From contig JAFYOX010000064.1 in the NCBI GenBank assembly GCA_017547755.1, positions 1-62,587 of the forward strand: DNA of 62,587 bases, in the 5' to 3' direction. Within the stretch, counting starts at the first letter, position 1; every line of letters starts with the position of its first letter. The notes under the pieces were generated by a model. It saw only the letters and a program-made list of their open reading frames with translations, was not told the origin of the DNA and did no database searches. Position numbers and translations under genes: made by a program. Of the stretch, positions 42,108-51,794 are shown piece after piece. The DNA is from Clostridia bacterium (GTDB lineage: Bacteria > Bacillota > Clostridia > Oscillospirales > CAG-272).

Positions 42108-44348
42108 TTATTTTCTGTATTCGTCAAAAAAGTCAAGTACCGGCGTTTTGTCCGCTTTTCCTTCGCCGTCCGCGATCAGGAAGAGGTAGACGTTTCTGTC
42201 CGTACTGCCGTCCGTACCGGTGAGTTCGCATTCCACGCGGAACGAACGACCTTCCGGTACGATGAAATTGATCCCCTGTGTGCGTTCCTCATGTTCGATC
42301 GGCGCACCGTCGTCCCCGTATACCCGGATCGTCACGGATTCCGCACCCGTACCGGGATCATCGTGGACGTAAATGGAGGCGAGGAACCATTCGCCCGGTT
42401 TCCACAGCAGTTTGTCGTACTGCATCGACACGTGCAGCGGCGTCTGCGCTTCCCGGAAGAAATCGTACGCCAGCTTCGGTTCGCCGTAGTAATCGACCAT
42501 GCACGTGCAGGAAACGCACGGCCACGGTTCGTTGAACTGCCATACGATCGCGCCGATGTTTTCCTGACGCGGCCAGACGCAGACATTGTCTCCGTCGAGT
42601 GACCACGGATGCGCCGTCTTCGAACGGCGGCGGTGCGATTCGATGGCGTAGCGGATGCCTTCCGCCTGCATGAACTGGCTGAGCTTCACAAGCTCCCCGA
42701 GATCGGAAAGTTCGCCGAACAGCGGACGTTCGCGGTAAACATACGTATCCCACCATTCGCCGTGGTGCCGCCAGGTCAGATTCTCGCCCATCGTCGTGAC
42801 CTTCCGGTTTTCCGGCGCGAGAACGCTTTCGATCGCCGGCAGATTCGACATGCCATCCACGCCGAATTCGCTGTGCAGAAGGATCGTCGAGGAATTGTAC
42901 AGATTATAGTGCCCTTCCGTGCCTTCGTATTTCCACGGGCCGTGGATGTCCTGATTCCGTTCCGGATGTGCGGGGTCGAACCATTCCGTCGGACCGGACG
43001 CGGATGTCGGGAGCATCAGGATCTCCGGCGACAGCTCCCGCACGATCTCCCGGAGCATGGCGATGTTCGGGTCGTCGAACGTGGACGGGATGCCGTGTTC
43101 GTCCATCAACTCATTGCCGCCGCTCCAGTAAGTGAGCGAAACGTGGTTCCGCTTTTCCGTGACAGCCGCACGCGCGGTCGCTTCACAGAGCGCGAGGAAT
43201 TCCGGACGTTTCGACGGGATATTGTCGATCCCCGACGAGGACTGGATGAATTCCTGCCAGACCATGATGCCGTACCGGTCGCAGAGGTCGTAGAAATCCT
43301 CTTTTTCGATGATGCCGCCGCCCCAGACGCGGATGAGATTGACATGCGCCTGTGCCGCCATTTTGATAAACTGCTCATATCGTTCGCGGGTCACGCAGCC
43401 GTACATATGATCGAGCGGCGTCATATTCACGCCCTTGATGTAGATCTCCCGGCCGTTGATGACGGGGATGTACGGCAGGACGGTTCTGTCCGCGCACTTC
43501 GGCTGACGGTATTCGACCGTACGGAAGCCGACGCGGTACGTCTTTTCGTCATCGTCCGTCGTGAGTTTCAGATCGTACAGCGGCTGTTCTCCGTACCCGT
43601 TCGGGTACCACAGCTTCGGCATGGGATCGTGAAGCAGAAGTTTGCCATCCTGTGCGGGTCCCATTGCACAGACCCATCCGTTATAGGAAAGCGTCCCCGT
43701 GAACTCCGGATTTTCCGCCGTGATTTTCAGCGTTCCGTCGCCGATATACCGGATATGCACATCCTTCAGCGGATCGCTGCATACGTCAAGGTATACCTCG
43801 TCGTACAGTCCGAGGTTGACGAGGCGCGTACCGAAGTCCCATTTGTAGCCGAACCGCGCTTTCTGCGTGAACGTACGGCTCGTGTAGCCGATCTGCCCCA
43901 TTTCGTCCGGTGCATTTTCGAGAACCACCGTCAGCGTGTTCGCTTCGCCGTATTTCAGCGCGTCCGTAATATCGGTGACGCACGGGACATACATGCCGGT
44001 ATGTTCGGCGATTTTCCGGTCGTTCAGATAGATGTGCGCGTGGTAGTCGATCCCCTTCAGCACCAGACGGACACGCTTTCCGCGGATGTCCGGTGATACC
44101 TCAAACGTGTTCTGATAGCTCCAGAAACGGTTCGCCACCCATTCGCAGAGAAGCGAATTCCGTTCATAATACGGATCTTCGATCAGTCCCGCGCACAGCA
44201 GATCGTCGTACACGCTGCCCGGTACCTTCGCGGGAATCACGGGAGTCACGGCGGTGAATTTCGCACCGGTTTCCACGGACGCTCCCTGCATGACGGTAAA
44301 CGGCCACGATCCGGCAACCGTCCAGTCTTTTTCCAGTCGGATTTTCAT
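42108..44348 (-). CDS. GH2 family beta-mannosidase
   Basis: Exo-beta-mannosidase-like enzyme of glycoside hydrolase family 2. The N-terminal sugar-binding domain contains PAKVPGSVYDDLLCAGLIEDPYYERNS and RFWSYQNTFEVSPDIRGKRVRLVLKGIDYHAHIYLN (about 40-125). The TIM barrel contains VNLIRVWGGGIIEKEDFYDLCDRYGIMVWQEF near 345. The acid/base Glu is in LTYWSGGNELMDEHG near residue 415, and the nucleophile candidate in ILLHSEFGVDGM near 490. No signal peptide. ATG 44348 has GGAGG 8-12 nt upstream; 746 aa. Together with the GH92 enzyme it suggests degradation of mannose-containing glycans. Confidence 0.93.
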   Translation of the reverse strand: MKIRLEKDWTVAGSWPFTVMQGASVETGAKFTAVTPVIPAKVPGSVYDDLLCAGLIEDPYYERNSLLCEWVANRFWSYQNTFEVSPDIRGKRVRLVLKGIDYHAHIYLNDRKIAEHTGMYVPCVTDITDALKYGEANTLTVVLENAPDEMGQIGYTSRTFTQKARFGYKWDFGTRLVNLGLYDEVYLDVCSDPLKDVHIRYIGDGTLKITAENPEFTGTLSYNGWVCAMGPAQDGKLLLHDPMPKLWYPNGYGEQPLYDLKLTTDDDEKTYRVGFRTVEYRQPKCADRTVLPYIPVINGREIYIKGVNMTPLDHMYGCVTRERYEQFIKMAAQAHVNLIRVWGGGIIEKEDFYDLCDRYGIMVWQEFIQSSSGIDNIPSKRPEFLALCEATARAAVTEKRNHVSLTYWSGGNELMDEHGIPSTFDDPNIAMLREIVRELSPEILMLPTSASGPTEWFDPAHPERNQDIHGPWKYEGTEGHYNLYNSSTILLHSEFGVDGMSNLPAIESVLAPENRKVTTMGENLTWRHHGEWWDTYVYRERPLFGELSDLGELVKLSQFMQAEGIRYAIESHRRRSKTAHPWSLDGDNVCVWPRQENIGAIVWQFNEPWPCVSCTCMVDYYGEPKLAYDFFREAQTPLHVSMQYDKLLWKPGEWFLASIYVHDDPGTGAESVTIRVYGDDGAPIEHEERTQGINFIVPEGRSFRVECELTGTDGSTDRNVYLFLIADGEGKADKTPVLDFFDEYRK

Positions 44349-44617
44349 GAAAAATACCTCCCTGCGGTCAGTCAGATAAGATGATTTTATTATACCATAC
44401 CGTCCGGCAAAACGGGACGGATTTTTTATATTCTCATGAAATTCTAATCCGCACCTTCCCGTTTTCCCGTCAGAATGTACCAGTCGCACATGGAAAAATC
44501 CTTAAGGTCATGAAAAATTTCTGTTTTGTGCTATTTATTTGTCATACAATTTGTGATATAATATAAGATGTATGAAATCATCACCTGAAAATCTCGTTAT
44601 CGAAAGGTTTAAAATAT

Positions 44618-46483
44618 ATGTGCGGTTTTATCGGATTTACCGGAATCATTGACCGCCGCGAGGACGTCATCCGCCGCATGGCGGAGCGCATCGTCCATCG
44701 CGGTCCCGACTCCGGCGGCTTTCATCTGAGCGGCGAAACGGACGCAGATGCCGTCACGCTCGGCTTCCGCCGTCTTTCCATCATCGACCTCGCGGACGGT
44801 TCCCAGCCCATGTACAACGAAGACGGTTCCGTCGTCATCACCTTCAACGGCGAAATCTACAACTTCATGGAACTGCGCGAACAGCTCCTTGCCGCAGGAC
44901 ATACCTTCAGGACCCGCTGTGACACGGAAGTCCTTATTCACGGCTACGAACAGTGGGGAGAAAAACTCGCGGAAAAGCTGCGCGGAATGTTCGCGTTCGT
45001 CATCTGCGACATCAAAACCGGCACGCTCTACGGTGCCCGTGACCCCTTCGGCATCAAACCCTTCTATTATTATAAGACAAACAAAGGCGCTCTCCTGTTC
45101 GGCTCGGAAATCAAGAGCTTCCTCGAACATCCCGATTTCCATCCCGCCGTCAACGAAAATGCGCTCCGTCCCTATCTGACGTTCCAGTATTCCTCCATGG
45201 AAGAAACCTTCTTCAAGGATACCTACAAGCTGCCCCCGGCACATTATTTCACCTACAGAAACGGCACGCTCACCAAAACCCGCTACTGGGATGTCGACTT
45301 TTCGAAGAAGACCGATCTTTCCTACACGGAATGTGCCGAAAAGATCGATGCGCGCGTGCATGAATCCGTTGCCGCGCACCGCATCAGTGACGTAAAGGTC
45401 GGCGCGTTCCTCTCCGGCGGCGTTGACTCCTCCTATATCACCGCCGTTCTCATGCCGAACGACACCTTCTCCGTCGGCTTCAACTACGAAAAGTTCGACG
45501 AAACCAGCGAAGCGGCGGAACTTTCGAAGCGTCTCGGCGTACAGAACTACCTCCGCCACATCTCCGCGGACGAATGTTTCGACGCCTTCCCGACCATCCA
45601 GTACCACATGGACGAACCGCAGTCGAATCCGTCCTCCGTGCCGCTGTACTTCCTCTCCCAGCTGGCAGCCGAACACGTCACCGTCGTTCTCTCCGGCGAA
45701 GGTGCGGATGAGATCTATGCGGGCTACGAAGAATACGACGTCCGCGGTCTGTCCGCAAAATACCGGAAGATCCCCGGCTTCATCCGCAGAGGTGCCGCCG
45801 GAATCGCAAAGAAGCTCCCCTACTTCAAGGGTCACGACTTCATCATCAAGAACAGCGGACGTCCGGAAGACCACTTCATCGGTCAGGCGCTCGTATTCCC
45901 CGAAGACGAAGCCGTCGCCATCCTGAAGGACAAGTACAAAAACGGTCCGTCCGTCAAGGACATCACCCGTCCGGTCTATGACAAGGTAAAGGATCTCCCG
46001 GAACTCGAAAAGAAGCAGTACCTCGACATGAACCTGTGGCTGCCAGGCGATATTCTCCTCAAGGCGGACAAAATGAGCATGGCGCATTCGCTCGAACTGC
46101 GCGTTCCCTACCTCGACAAGGAAGTCATGCGCGAAGCACAGGAACTGCCGCACCGCTACAAGATCGACGGAAACGATACCAAGGCGGTCCTCCGTACGGC
46201 GGCAAACAAGACCCTGCCCGACGAATGGGCGCACCGCCCGAAGAAGGGCTTCCCGGTGCCGATCCGTCAGTGGCTCCGCGAAGACAAGTATTACAACATT
46301 GTCAAGGAATATTTCACCTCCGATGCGGCGGCGGAATATTTCGACACCGATGCGCTCGTGAAGCTGCTCGACGATCACAAATCCGGCGCGGCGAACAATC
46401 AGCGCAGAATCTGGACGGTCTTCACCTTCCTGACCTGGCATAAAGAGTTTATCGAAGGCGACGCAATGCGCCGCGCAATGTGA
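44618..46483 (+). CDS. asnB: Asparagine synthase, glutamine-hydrolysing
   Basis: Class II glutamine amidotransferase joined to an ATP-dependent synthetase. Cys2 is the glutaminase nucleophile (MCGFIGFTG); IVHRGPDSGG and FNGEIYNFMELR bind glutamine. The PP-loop of the synthetase is FLSGGVDSSYITAV near residue 265. At 621 aa it is the long asnB/asnO type. It is the first of four co-directional genes with D-aspartate ligase, aspartate racemase and murE, so here it may amidate D-Asp (or another residue) in peptidoglycan precursors, as AsnB/AsnH homologues do in lactic acid bacteria. Ordinary asparagine synthesis is the alternative. Promoter near TATAAT 44557-44562. Confidence 0.93.
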   Translation: MCGFIGFTGIIDRREDVIRRMAERIVHRGPDSGGFHLSGETDADAVTLGFRRLSIIDLADGSQPMYNEDGSVVITFNGEIYNFMELREQLLAAGHTFRTRCDTEVLIHGYEQWGEKLAEKLRGMFAFVICDIKTGTLYGARDPFGIKPFYYYKTNKGALLFGSEIKSFLEHPDFHPAVNENALRPYLTFQYSSMEETFFKDTYKLPPAHYFTYRNGTLTKTRYWDVDFSKKTDLSYTECAEKIDARVHESVAAHRISDVKVGAFLSGGVDSSYITAVLMPNDTFSVGFNYEKFDETSEAAELSKRLGVQNYLRHISADECFDAFPTIQYHMDEPQSNPSSVPLYFLSQLAAEHVTVVLSGEGADEIYAGYEEYDVRGLSAKYRKIPGFIRRGAAGIAKKLPYFKGHDFIIKNSGRPEDHFIGQALVFPEDEAVAILKDKYKNGPSVKDITRPVYDKVKDLPELEKKQYLDMNLWLPGDILLKADKMSMAHSLELRVPYLDKEVMREAQELPHRYKIDGNDTKAVLRTAANKTLPDEWAHRPKKGFPVPIRQWLREDKYYNIVKEYFTSDAAAEYFDTDALVKLLDDHKSGAANNQRRIWTVFTFLTWHKEFIEGDAMRRAM

Positions 46484-46491
46484 GGTACATC

Positions 46492-47724
46492 ATGAACAAG
46501 AAAATCACTCCCGTACTGCTCGGTGCGGACTTGAACTGCTACAACATCGCCCGTGCGTTCCATGAACAGTACGGCGTAAAGTCCTACGCATTCGGTCGCT
46601 ATGCCGTTTCCGCGACCAAATATTCCAAGATCATCAACTTCACCTGCGTTCCGAAGATCGACGAAGAACCCGTCATGATCGACACCCTTCACCGCTTCGC
46701 GGACGCACATCTTGGGGAAAAGCTCATCCTTTTCGGATGCACCGACGAATACGTTGCGATGATCATCCGCAACAAGGAAGAACTCTCCGATTTCCTCTGC
46801 CCCTATCCGTCGCTCTCCGTTCTCGAAACCGTTGCGAAAAAGGCGGAATTCTACGAAACCTGCGACAAGTTCGGCATCCCCTATCCGGATACCGTTGTTC
46901 TGACCGGTAAAACGCCTGCATCCGAACTGACCGCCGAAAAGCTCGGCTTCAAGTACCCGATCATTGTCAAGCCCTCTTCTTCCGCGGATTACTGGAAGTT
47001 CCCCTTTGACGGCATGAAGAAGGTCTACACCGCCGACGACCCCGCCGAAGCCGAAAAGATCATCAATGAAATCTACGGCGCGGGCTACCCCGACAAGATG
47101 ATCCTCCAGGAATTCATCGACGGCGGCGACTCCCAGATGCGCGTGTTCACCGCGTTCTCCGACGAACACGGCAAGGTGCGCGCAATGTGCCTCGGTCACA
47201 CGATGCTCGAAGAACATACCCCGAAGGGTCTCGGCAACCATGCCGCCATCGTCACCGAACCGGTTTCCTCCTTCCCGCTTTCCGAAAAACTGAAGGATAT
47301 GCTCGAAGACATGGGCTACACCGGCTACTCCAACTTTGACATCAAGCTCCGCGAAGGCACCAAGGACGACTACCGCGTCTTTGAAGTCAACCTCCGTCAC
47401 GGTCGAAGCAATTATTATGTCACCGCTGCCGGCATCAACATCGCAAAGCTTGCCGCAGAAGTCTTTGAATCCGAAGGCGACGACTGCGTCCGCTGTGACA
47501 AGAGCGTATTCTGGCACCACATCCCGCGCAGCACCGTATATGCCTACACCGACGACCGTCAGCTCGTTGAAACCGCGAAAAAGCTCGACCGCGAAGGTAA
47601 GGAAAGCTCCTCCGTCTGGTACAAGCCCGACTTTGTCATGAATCCGCTCCGCTTCATCTGTGTCCTTGAACAGCTCCGCCGTCAGAAGAAAAAATACAAG
47701 ATCTACTGCGTCAAAAAAGGTTGA
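46492..47724 (+). CDS. D-aspartate ligase-like ATP-grasp enzyme
   Basis: ATP-grasp ligase resembling the enterococcal D-aspartate ligase Asl(fm), which adds D-Asp to the side chain of Lys in UDP-MurNAc-pentapeptide. Matches in kind include PVLLGADLNCYNIARAFHEQYGVKSYAFGRYAVSATKYSKI at the start, YETCDKFGIPYPDTV near 125, YPIIVKPSSS near 155, ILQEFIDGGDSQMRVFTA near 205 and FEVNLRHGRSNYYVTAAGIN (metal site) near 300. The ATG at 46492 has GTGAGG 6 nt upstream; it starts 8 nt after asnB. The neighbouring racemase would supply its D-Asp. 410 aa. Confidence 0.87.
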   Translation: MNKKITPVLLGADLNCYNIARAFHEQYGVKSYAFGRYAVSATKYSKIINFTCVPKIDEEPVMIDTLHRFADAHLGEKLILFGCTDEYVAMIIRNKEELSDFLCPYPSLSVLETVAKKAEFYETCDKFGIPYPDTVVLTGKTPASELTAEKLGFKYPIIVKPSSSADYWKFPFDGMKKVYTADDPAEAEKIINEIYGAGYPDKMILQEFIDGGDSQMRVFTAFSDEHGKVRAMCLGHTMLEEHTPKGLGNHAAIVTEPVSSFPLSEKLKDMLEDMGYTGYSNFDIKLREGTKDDYRVFEVNLRHGRSNYYVTAAGINIAKLAAEVFESEGDDCVRCDKSVFWHHIPRSTVYAYTDDRQLVETAKKLDREGKESSSVWYKPDFVMNPLRFICVLEQLRRQKKKYKIYCVKKG

Positions 47725-47727
47725 TTT

Positions 47728-48465
47728 ATGAGCACAACTGAAAAACGTCAGCTCCTCGGCATCCTCGGCGGTCTCGGTCCGATGGCAAGCGCGTATTTCT
47801 ACGAGCTGATCACCGAACATACCCTTGCCGCCTGTGACCAGGATCACATCGACATCATCCTGTCGAGCCGTGCGACGACCCCCGACCGTACCGATTACAT
47901 CGTCGGCAGAAGCGATAAAAATCCGCTTCCCGCCATGATCGACGATGCGCGTTCGCTCGAACAGTACGGCGCGACAGCGATCGTGATCCCCTGCAACACC
48001 GCGCACTACTTCATTGACGCGGTGCGCGATTCCGTGAATGTTCCCATGCCGAGCATCATCGCCGAAACGGTCCTTCACCTGAAACGGTGCGGCTTCCAAA
48101 AGCCCGTCATTCTTGCGACCGCCGGAACCGTATCCACCCATACCTACCAGCGCGAACTTGAGAAAAACGGTATGGAATGGGCCGTCCCGGACGAAGCCGG
48201 ACAGCAGACCATCATGGACATCATCTACGGCAAGGTCAAAAGCGGCGTGATCCCCGACCCGGCAGAACTGTATGCCGTGATCGATCCGCTGTTCGCGGAC
48301 GGCTGCGACTGTGCCATCCTCGGCTGCACGGAACTCTCCCTCATCGGCAAAAAAATGACGGATGATCCCCGCATCGTCGACTCGCTCACCGTGCTCGCCG
48401 CCTGTGCCATCCGTCTCATGGGACATAAAACGACCGGATTCCCGGCATCCTACGACATTCCGTAA
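47728..48465 (+). CDS. Aspartate/glutamate racemase family protein
   Basis: Cofactor-independent racemase with two catalytic cysteines: VIPCNTAHYF near residue 88 and LGCTELSLI near 200. The N-terminus RQLLGILGGLGPMASAYFYELI is typical of aspartate racemases (RacD/YgeA group). 245 aa, starting 3 nt after the ligase gene, so the two must be co-translated; this coupling of ligase and racemase is the established pattern for supplying D-Asp to peptidoglycan bridges. Glutamate racemase (MurI) is less likely from the motifs. Confidence 0.92.
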   Translation: MSTTEKRQLLGILGGLGPMASAYFYELITEHTLAACDQDHIDIILSSRATTPDRTDYIVGRSDKNPLPAMIDDARSLEQYGATAIVIPCNTAHYFIDAVRDSVNVPMPSIIAETVLHLKRCGFQKPVILATAGTVSTHTYQRELEKNGMEWAVPDEAGQQTIMDIIYGKVKSGVIPDPAELYAVIDPLFADGCDCAILGCTELSLIGKKMTDDPRIVDSLTVLAACAIRLMGHKTTGFPASYDIP

Positions 48466-48485
48466 CATAACAAAGGAGTTTCTCC

Positions 48486-49973
48486 ATGTCCATCCGTCTC
48501 TCCGAAATCACGCAGAATTATGACTGCCGTGTCCTCGGCTGCGGGGATCCCGTGATCACCGCGGTCGAATACGACTCCCGCAAAACCGGTTCCGGTGCCC
48601 TCTTCTTCTGTATGCCCGGTGCCAATTTTGACGGACATACCTTCGCGCCGCGCGTTTACGACGCGGGATGCCGTGCCTTTGTCGTGGAACATCCCGTGGA
48701 TCTTCCCGACGATGCGGTGCAGGTGATCGTCCCCTCTTCCCGTGCCGCACTTGCCGCGTTTTCCGCGAAATTCTACGGCGAACCCGCGAAGGAACTGACC
48801 CTTCTCGGCATCACCGGCACCAAGGGCAAGACCACAACGTCCCTGCTCGTCAAGGAAATCCTCTGTTCCTGCGGCATCTGCTGCGGCTACATCGGCTCCA
48901 ACGGCGTCTCCTACCGGACGCATTACGAAGATACCGTCAATTCCACGCCCGAAAGCAGAGAACTCCACCGCATTTTCCGCGATATGGTAAACGCGGGCGT
49001 CACCCATGTCATCATGGAAGTTTCTTCGCAGGCACTCTGCACCCACCGTGTGGACGGTCTGCATTTCGATACTGTTCTCTACACCAATCTCGGACGCGAC
49101 CACATCAGTCCGGTGGAACATGCCTCCGTCGAGGAATACCGCGACGCAAAACGCCGTCTGTTCACGGATTTCGATGCGGAAAACATCATCTGGAATGCCG
49201 ACGACGAACACGGCGCCTATATGGTGGACGGTTCCCGCGGTCAGCGCATTTCCTATGCCATCCGCAGTGACGCGGATTTCCGCGGCTCCGGTCTCCGTCC
49301 GTACCGCGACGAAACCTCGCTCGGGATCGAATTTGAGCTGGAACACGGTCAGACCCGGACGGAAGTCCGTCTGCGGACGCCCGGTGCGTTCAGCATCTAC
49401 AACGGCATGGCCGCTATCGCCGCCTGTACCCGCTACGGCGTCACCGTTCAGGAATGCGCCGATGCCCTGCGCACCATTTCCGTCACCGGACGTTTTGAAG
49501 TCGTGGACGCCGTCCCCGGCGCGACCTTCCTCATCGACTATGCCCACAACGGCATGAGTCTGACCTCCGCTCTGACCGAACTGCGTGCCTATCAGCCGAA
49601 ACGTCTGATCTGCATTTTCGGTACGGTCGGCGGACGTACGCAGGAACGCCGGAAAGAACTTGCGGAAGCGGCATCCCGCTGTGCGGACTACTCGATCATC
49701 ACGTCCGACAACCCGAATTTTGAAAATCCGGATGCCATCATCGCGGAAATCGTTTCCCATATGGACGAAAACGCGCTGTACACCACCATTTCCGACCGGA
49801 ACGAAGCGGTACGCTTCGCCGTACGCCTCGCGGAAGAAGGAGATATCCTCCTCTTCGCCGGAAAAGGGCACGAGACCTATCAGCTCATCGACGGAGAAAA
49901 GATCCCCTTCTCCGAGCGCGCCATCATTCTCGACGAATCCGCAAAGGTACAGGAAAAACTGCTTCTTCTCTGA
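48486..49973 (+). CDS. murE: MurE ligase, predicted L-Lys (non-DAP) type
   Basis: ATP-dependent ligase adding the third residue to UDP-MurNAc-L-Ala-D-Glu. The P-loop LGITGTKGKTTTSLLVKEIL is near residue 108, UDP-MurNAc-binding VNSTPESRELHR near 155, and the C-terminal domain contains FGTVGGRTQERRKELAEAA near 378. The residue-selecting motif is D408-N-P-N411; in DAP enzymes this reads DNPR, whereas D(D/N)P(N/A) marks L-lysine-adding enzymes. AAGGAG is 8 nt before the ATG. 495 aa. It is the last gene of the asnB operon. Confidence 0.9.
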   Translation: MSIRLSEITQNYDCRVLGCGDPVITAVEYDSRKTGSGALFFCMPGANFDGHTFAPRVYDAGCRAFVVEHPVDLPDDAVQVIVPSSRAALAAFSAKFYGEPAKELTLLGITGTKGKTTTSLLVKEILCSCGICCGYIGSNGVSYRTHYEDTVNSTPESRELHRIFRDMVNAGVTHVIMEVSSQALCTHRVDGLHFDTVLYTNLGRDHISPVEHASVEEYRDAKRRLFTDFDAENIIWNADDEHGAYMVDGSRGQRISYAIRSDADFRGSGLRPYRDETSLGIEFELEHGQTRTEVRLRTPGAFSIYNGMAAIAACTRYGVTVQECADALRTISVTGRFEVVDAVPGATFLIDYAHNGMSLTSALTELRAYQPKRLICIFGTVGGRTQERRKELAEAASRCADYSIITSDNPNFENPDAIIAEIVSHMDENALYTTISDRNEAVRFAVRLAEEGDILLFAGKGHETYQLIDGEKIPFSERAIILDESAKVQEKLLLL

Positions 49974-49981
49974 AAATATAT

Positions 49982-50016
49982 ACGGGAGATACCGGATATC
50001 CGGCATCTCCCGTTTT
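49982..50016. terminator. Bidirectional terminator after murE
   Basis: ACGGGAGAT-CCGG and CCGG-ATCTCCCGT arms (49982-50012) around ATAT are followed by TTTTCTTT; serves murE and the convergent GH2 gene. Confidence 0.85.
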
Positions 50017-50018
50017 CT

Positions 50019-51758
50019 TTATTTTTCCACAGCCGCCTTCGTCATGTTGGCTTCGCGGATCTTTTCGTAGGTTTCTCTGCTGAACTTCGGACTGCGGTCG
50101 TAGGCGTACAGACCGTTCTGCTCCTGTTCGATGTCGGTGAGCTGCGTGTAGCAGAAGCCGCAGACTCGCGGACATTCGAGAAGCACCTTCGTCAGGCCGG
50201 CATACCGTTCGGCAAACGCCGCTTCGGACGCGGGCGTGCTTCCGTAGCCCCAGCCGTCCGTGTTGTCGCCCGGCTTCCAGTACGTTCCGCCGTATTCGCT
50301 GACCCAGAAAGGCTCGCCGCGGTAAACATGCTTTTTCAGCTGTTCCTGATGGATCGGATTGTGCAGGTAGGTCGGATCTTCGACCATGCGCGCCAGATTC
50401 TTCCGGAGGCTGTCCGGATTCTGGTCGTAGTCATGGATATCGAACATATCCGTCTTCCAGTGAACGCCGCCCGACGCGTCGATGACGGGACGGTAGGGGT
50501 CCATCTGCTTGGTCACATCGTAGAACATCGTCTGGCAGATCGGGTTGTTGTCCTTCTTCCAGTAGGATTCGTTTTCGGGACACCAGCCGATCAGTGCGGG
50601 GTGGCTGTAATCGCGGCGGACAACTTCCATCCATTCGGGCAGGAAATTGCCGATGCCGCTTTCGTCGCAGAGGGCAACGCCGTTGGCATATTCGCCCCAG
50701 ACGATATAGCCGAGCTTGTCCGCCCAGTACAGCGTCCGTTCTTCGAACACGCGCTGATGCAGTCTCGCGCCGTTGAAGCCGAGTTCCATCGACAGTTCAA
50801 TATCGTGCTTCAGATAGTCGTCGCTCGGGAAGGTGTAGACGCCTTCGGGATTGAAGCCCTGGTCAAGGACGGTGCGCATGAACAGCGGCTTTCCGTTGAG
50901 ATACAGCGCATCCGGCTTCAGTTCGACGGAACGCATGCCGAAATAGCTGTTCAGCGTGTCCGTATCGTCGAGGGTCAGCACAAGATCGTACAGTTCCGGC
51001 TGTCCGACATCCCAGAGATGCAGTTCATCCACCGGAAGCGTGATCGCCGCGATGCCGTACACAGCTCTTGCGGACGCTTTTCCGACCGGACGTCCGTCGT
51101 AGAACGCTTCTGCCGTGACCGTCGTTCCTCCGGAAACCTCCGCTTCGATGCGGACGCAGCTTTCGTGGATGAACGGCGTGATCTTTGCGTACCGAATATA
51201 ATTTTCCGGAACGAATTCGAGCCACACGGTCTGCCAGATCCCGGTCGTACGGGTATACGAGCAGGCATAGGACTGGTAGCGGTCGGACTGCTTGCCGAAC
51301 GGCTGCTTTCCGCTGCGGAGATCGTCTTCCGCGTACAGGGTGAGACGGTTCTCGCCTTCGTGTACAAAATCGGTGATGTCGTAGGTGAAGGACGAATAGC
51401 CGCCCTTGTGTTCACCGGCGCGCTGTTCGTTCACCCACAGAACGGAATGGTAATCCACCGCGCCGAAGTGGATCAGGACACGGCCCTTCACCTGTTCGGC
51501 GGTGAGATTCACGGTACGGCTGTACCATACGGCGGCGATCCAGTCGGTATAGCCGATGCCGGACAGTCTGCTCTCGGGGCAGAACGGCACCGTGATCGAA
51601 CGGACATCGCCGTCTTTGAAGTTGTCGTAGCGATGGAATTCGCGTTCGAGACCGGAATTGCCGAGATCGAAGCGGAATTCCCATTCGCCGTTGAGATTCA
51701 TCCAGCTGTCACGCACGAACTGCGGACGCGGATGTTCGGGACGGGGGATGCTTGTCAT
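50019..51758 (-). CDS. GH2 family beta-glycosidase
   Basis: Glycoside hydrolase of family 2 with beta-galactosidase or beta-glucuronidase-like architecture: sugar-binding domain (PRPQFVRDSWMNLNGEWEFRFD through YSRTVNLTAEQVKGRVLIHFGAVDYHSVLWVN, residues 8-135), immunoglobulin-like domain, then a TIM barrel. Acid/base Glu lies in IGWCPENESYW near 395, and nucleophile Glu in FWVSEYGGTYW near 485. 579 aa, no signal peptide, exact sugar unknown. It is downstream of and co-directional with the solute-binding lipoprotein gene (stop to start 36 nt apart), which suggests use of an imported glycan. Confidence 0.92.
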   Translation of the reverse strand: MTSIPRPEHPRPQFVRDSWMNLNGEWEFRFDLGNSGLEREFHRYDNFKDGDVRSITVPFCPESRLSGIGYTDWIAAVWYSRTVNLTAEQVKGRVLIHFGAVDYHSVLWVNEQRAGEHKGGYSSFTYDITDFVHEGENRLTLYAEDDLRSGKQPFGKQSDRYQSYACSYTRTTGIWQTVWLEFVPENYIRYAKITPFIHESCVRIEAEVSGGTTVTAEAFYDGRPVGKASARAVYGIAAITLPVDELHLWDVGQPELYDLVLTLDDTDTLNSYFGMRSVELKPDALYLNGKPLFMRTVLDQGFNPEGVYTFPSDDYLKHDIELSMELGFNGARLHQRVFEERTLYWADKLGYIVWGEYANGVALCDESGIGNFLPEWMEVVRRDYSHPALIGWCPENESYWKKDNNPICQTMFYDVTKQMDPYRPVIDASGGVHWKTDMFDIHDYDQNPDSLRKNLARMVEDPTYLHNPIHQEQLKKHVYRGEPFWVSEYGGTYWKPGDNTDGWGYGSTPASEAAFAERYAGLTKVLLECPRVCGFCYTQLTDIEQEQNGLYAYDRSPKFSRETYEKIREANMTKAAVEK

Positions 51759-51794
51759 GGAAATCCTCCTTATTTTTACGCAGAAACCTGCGGA

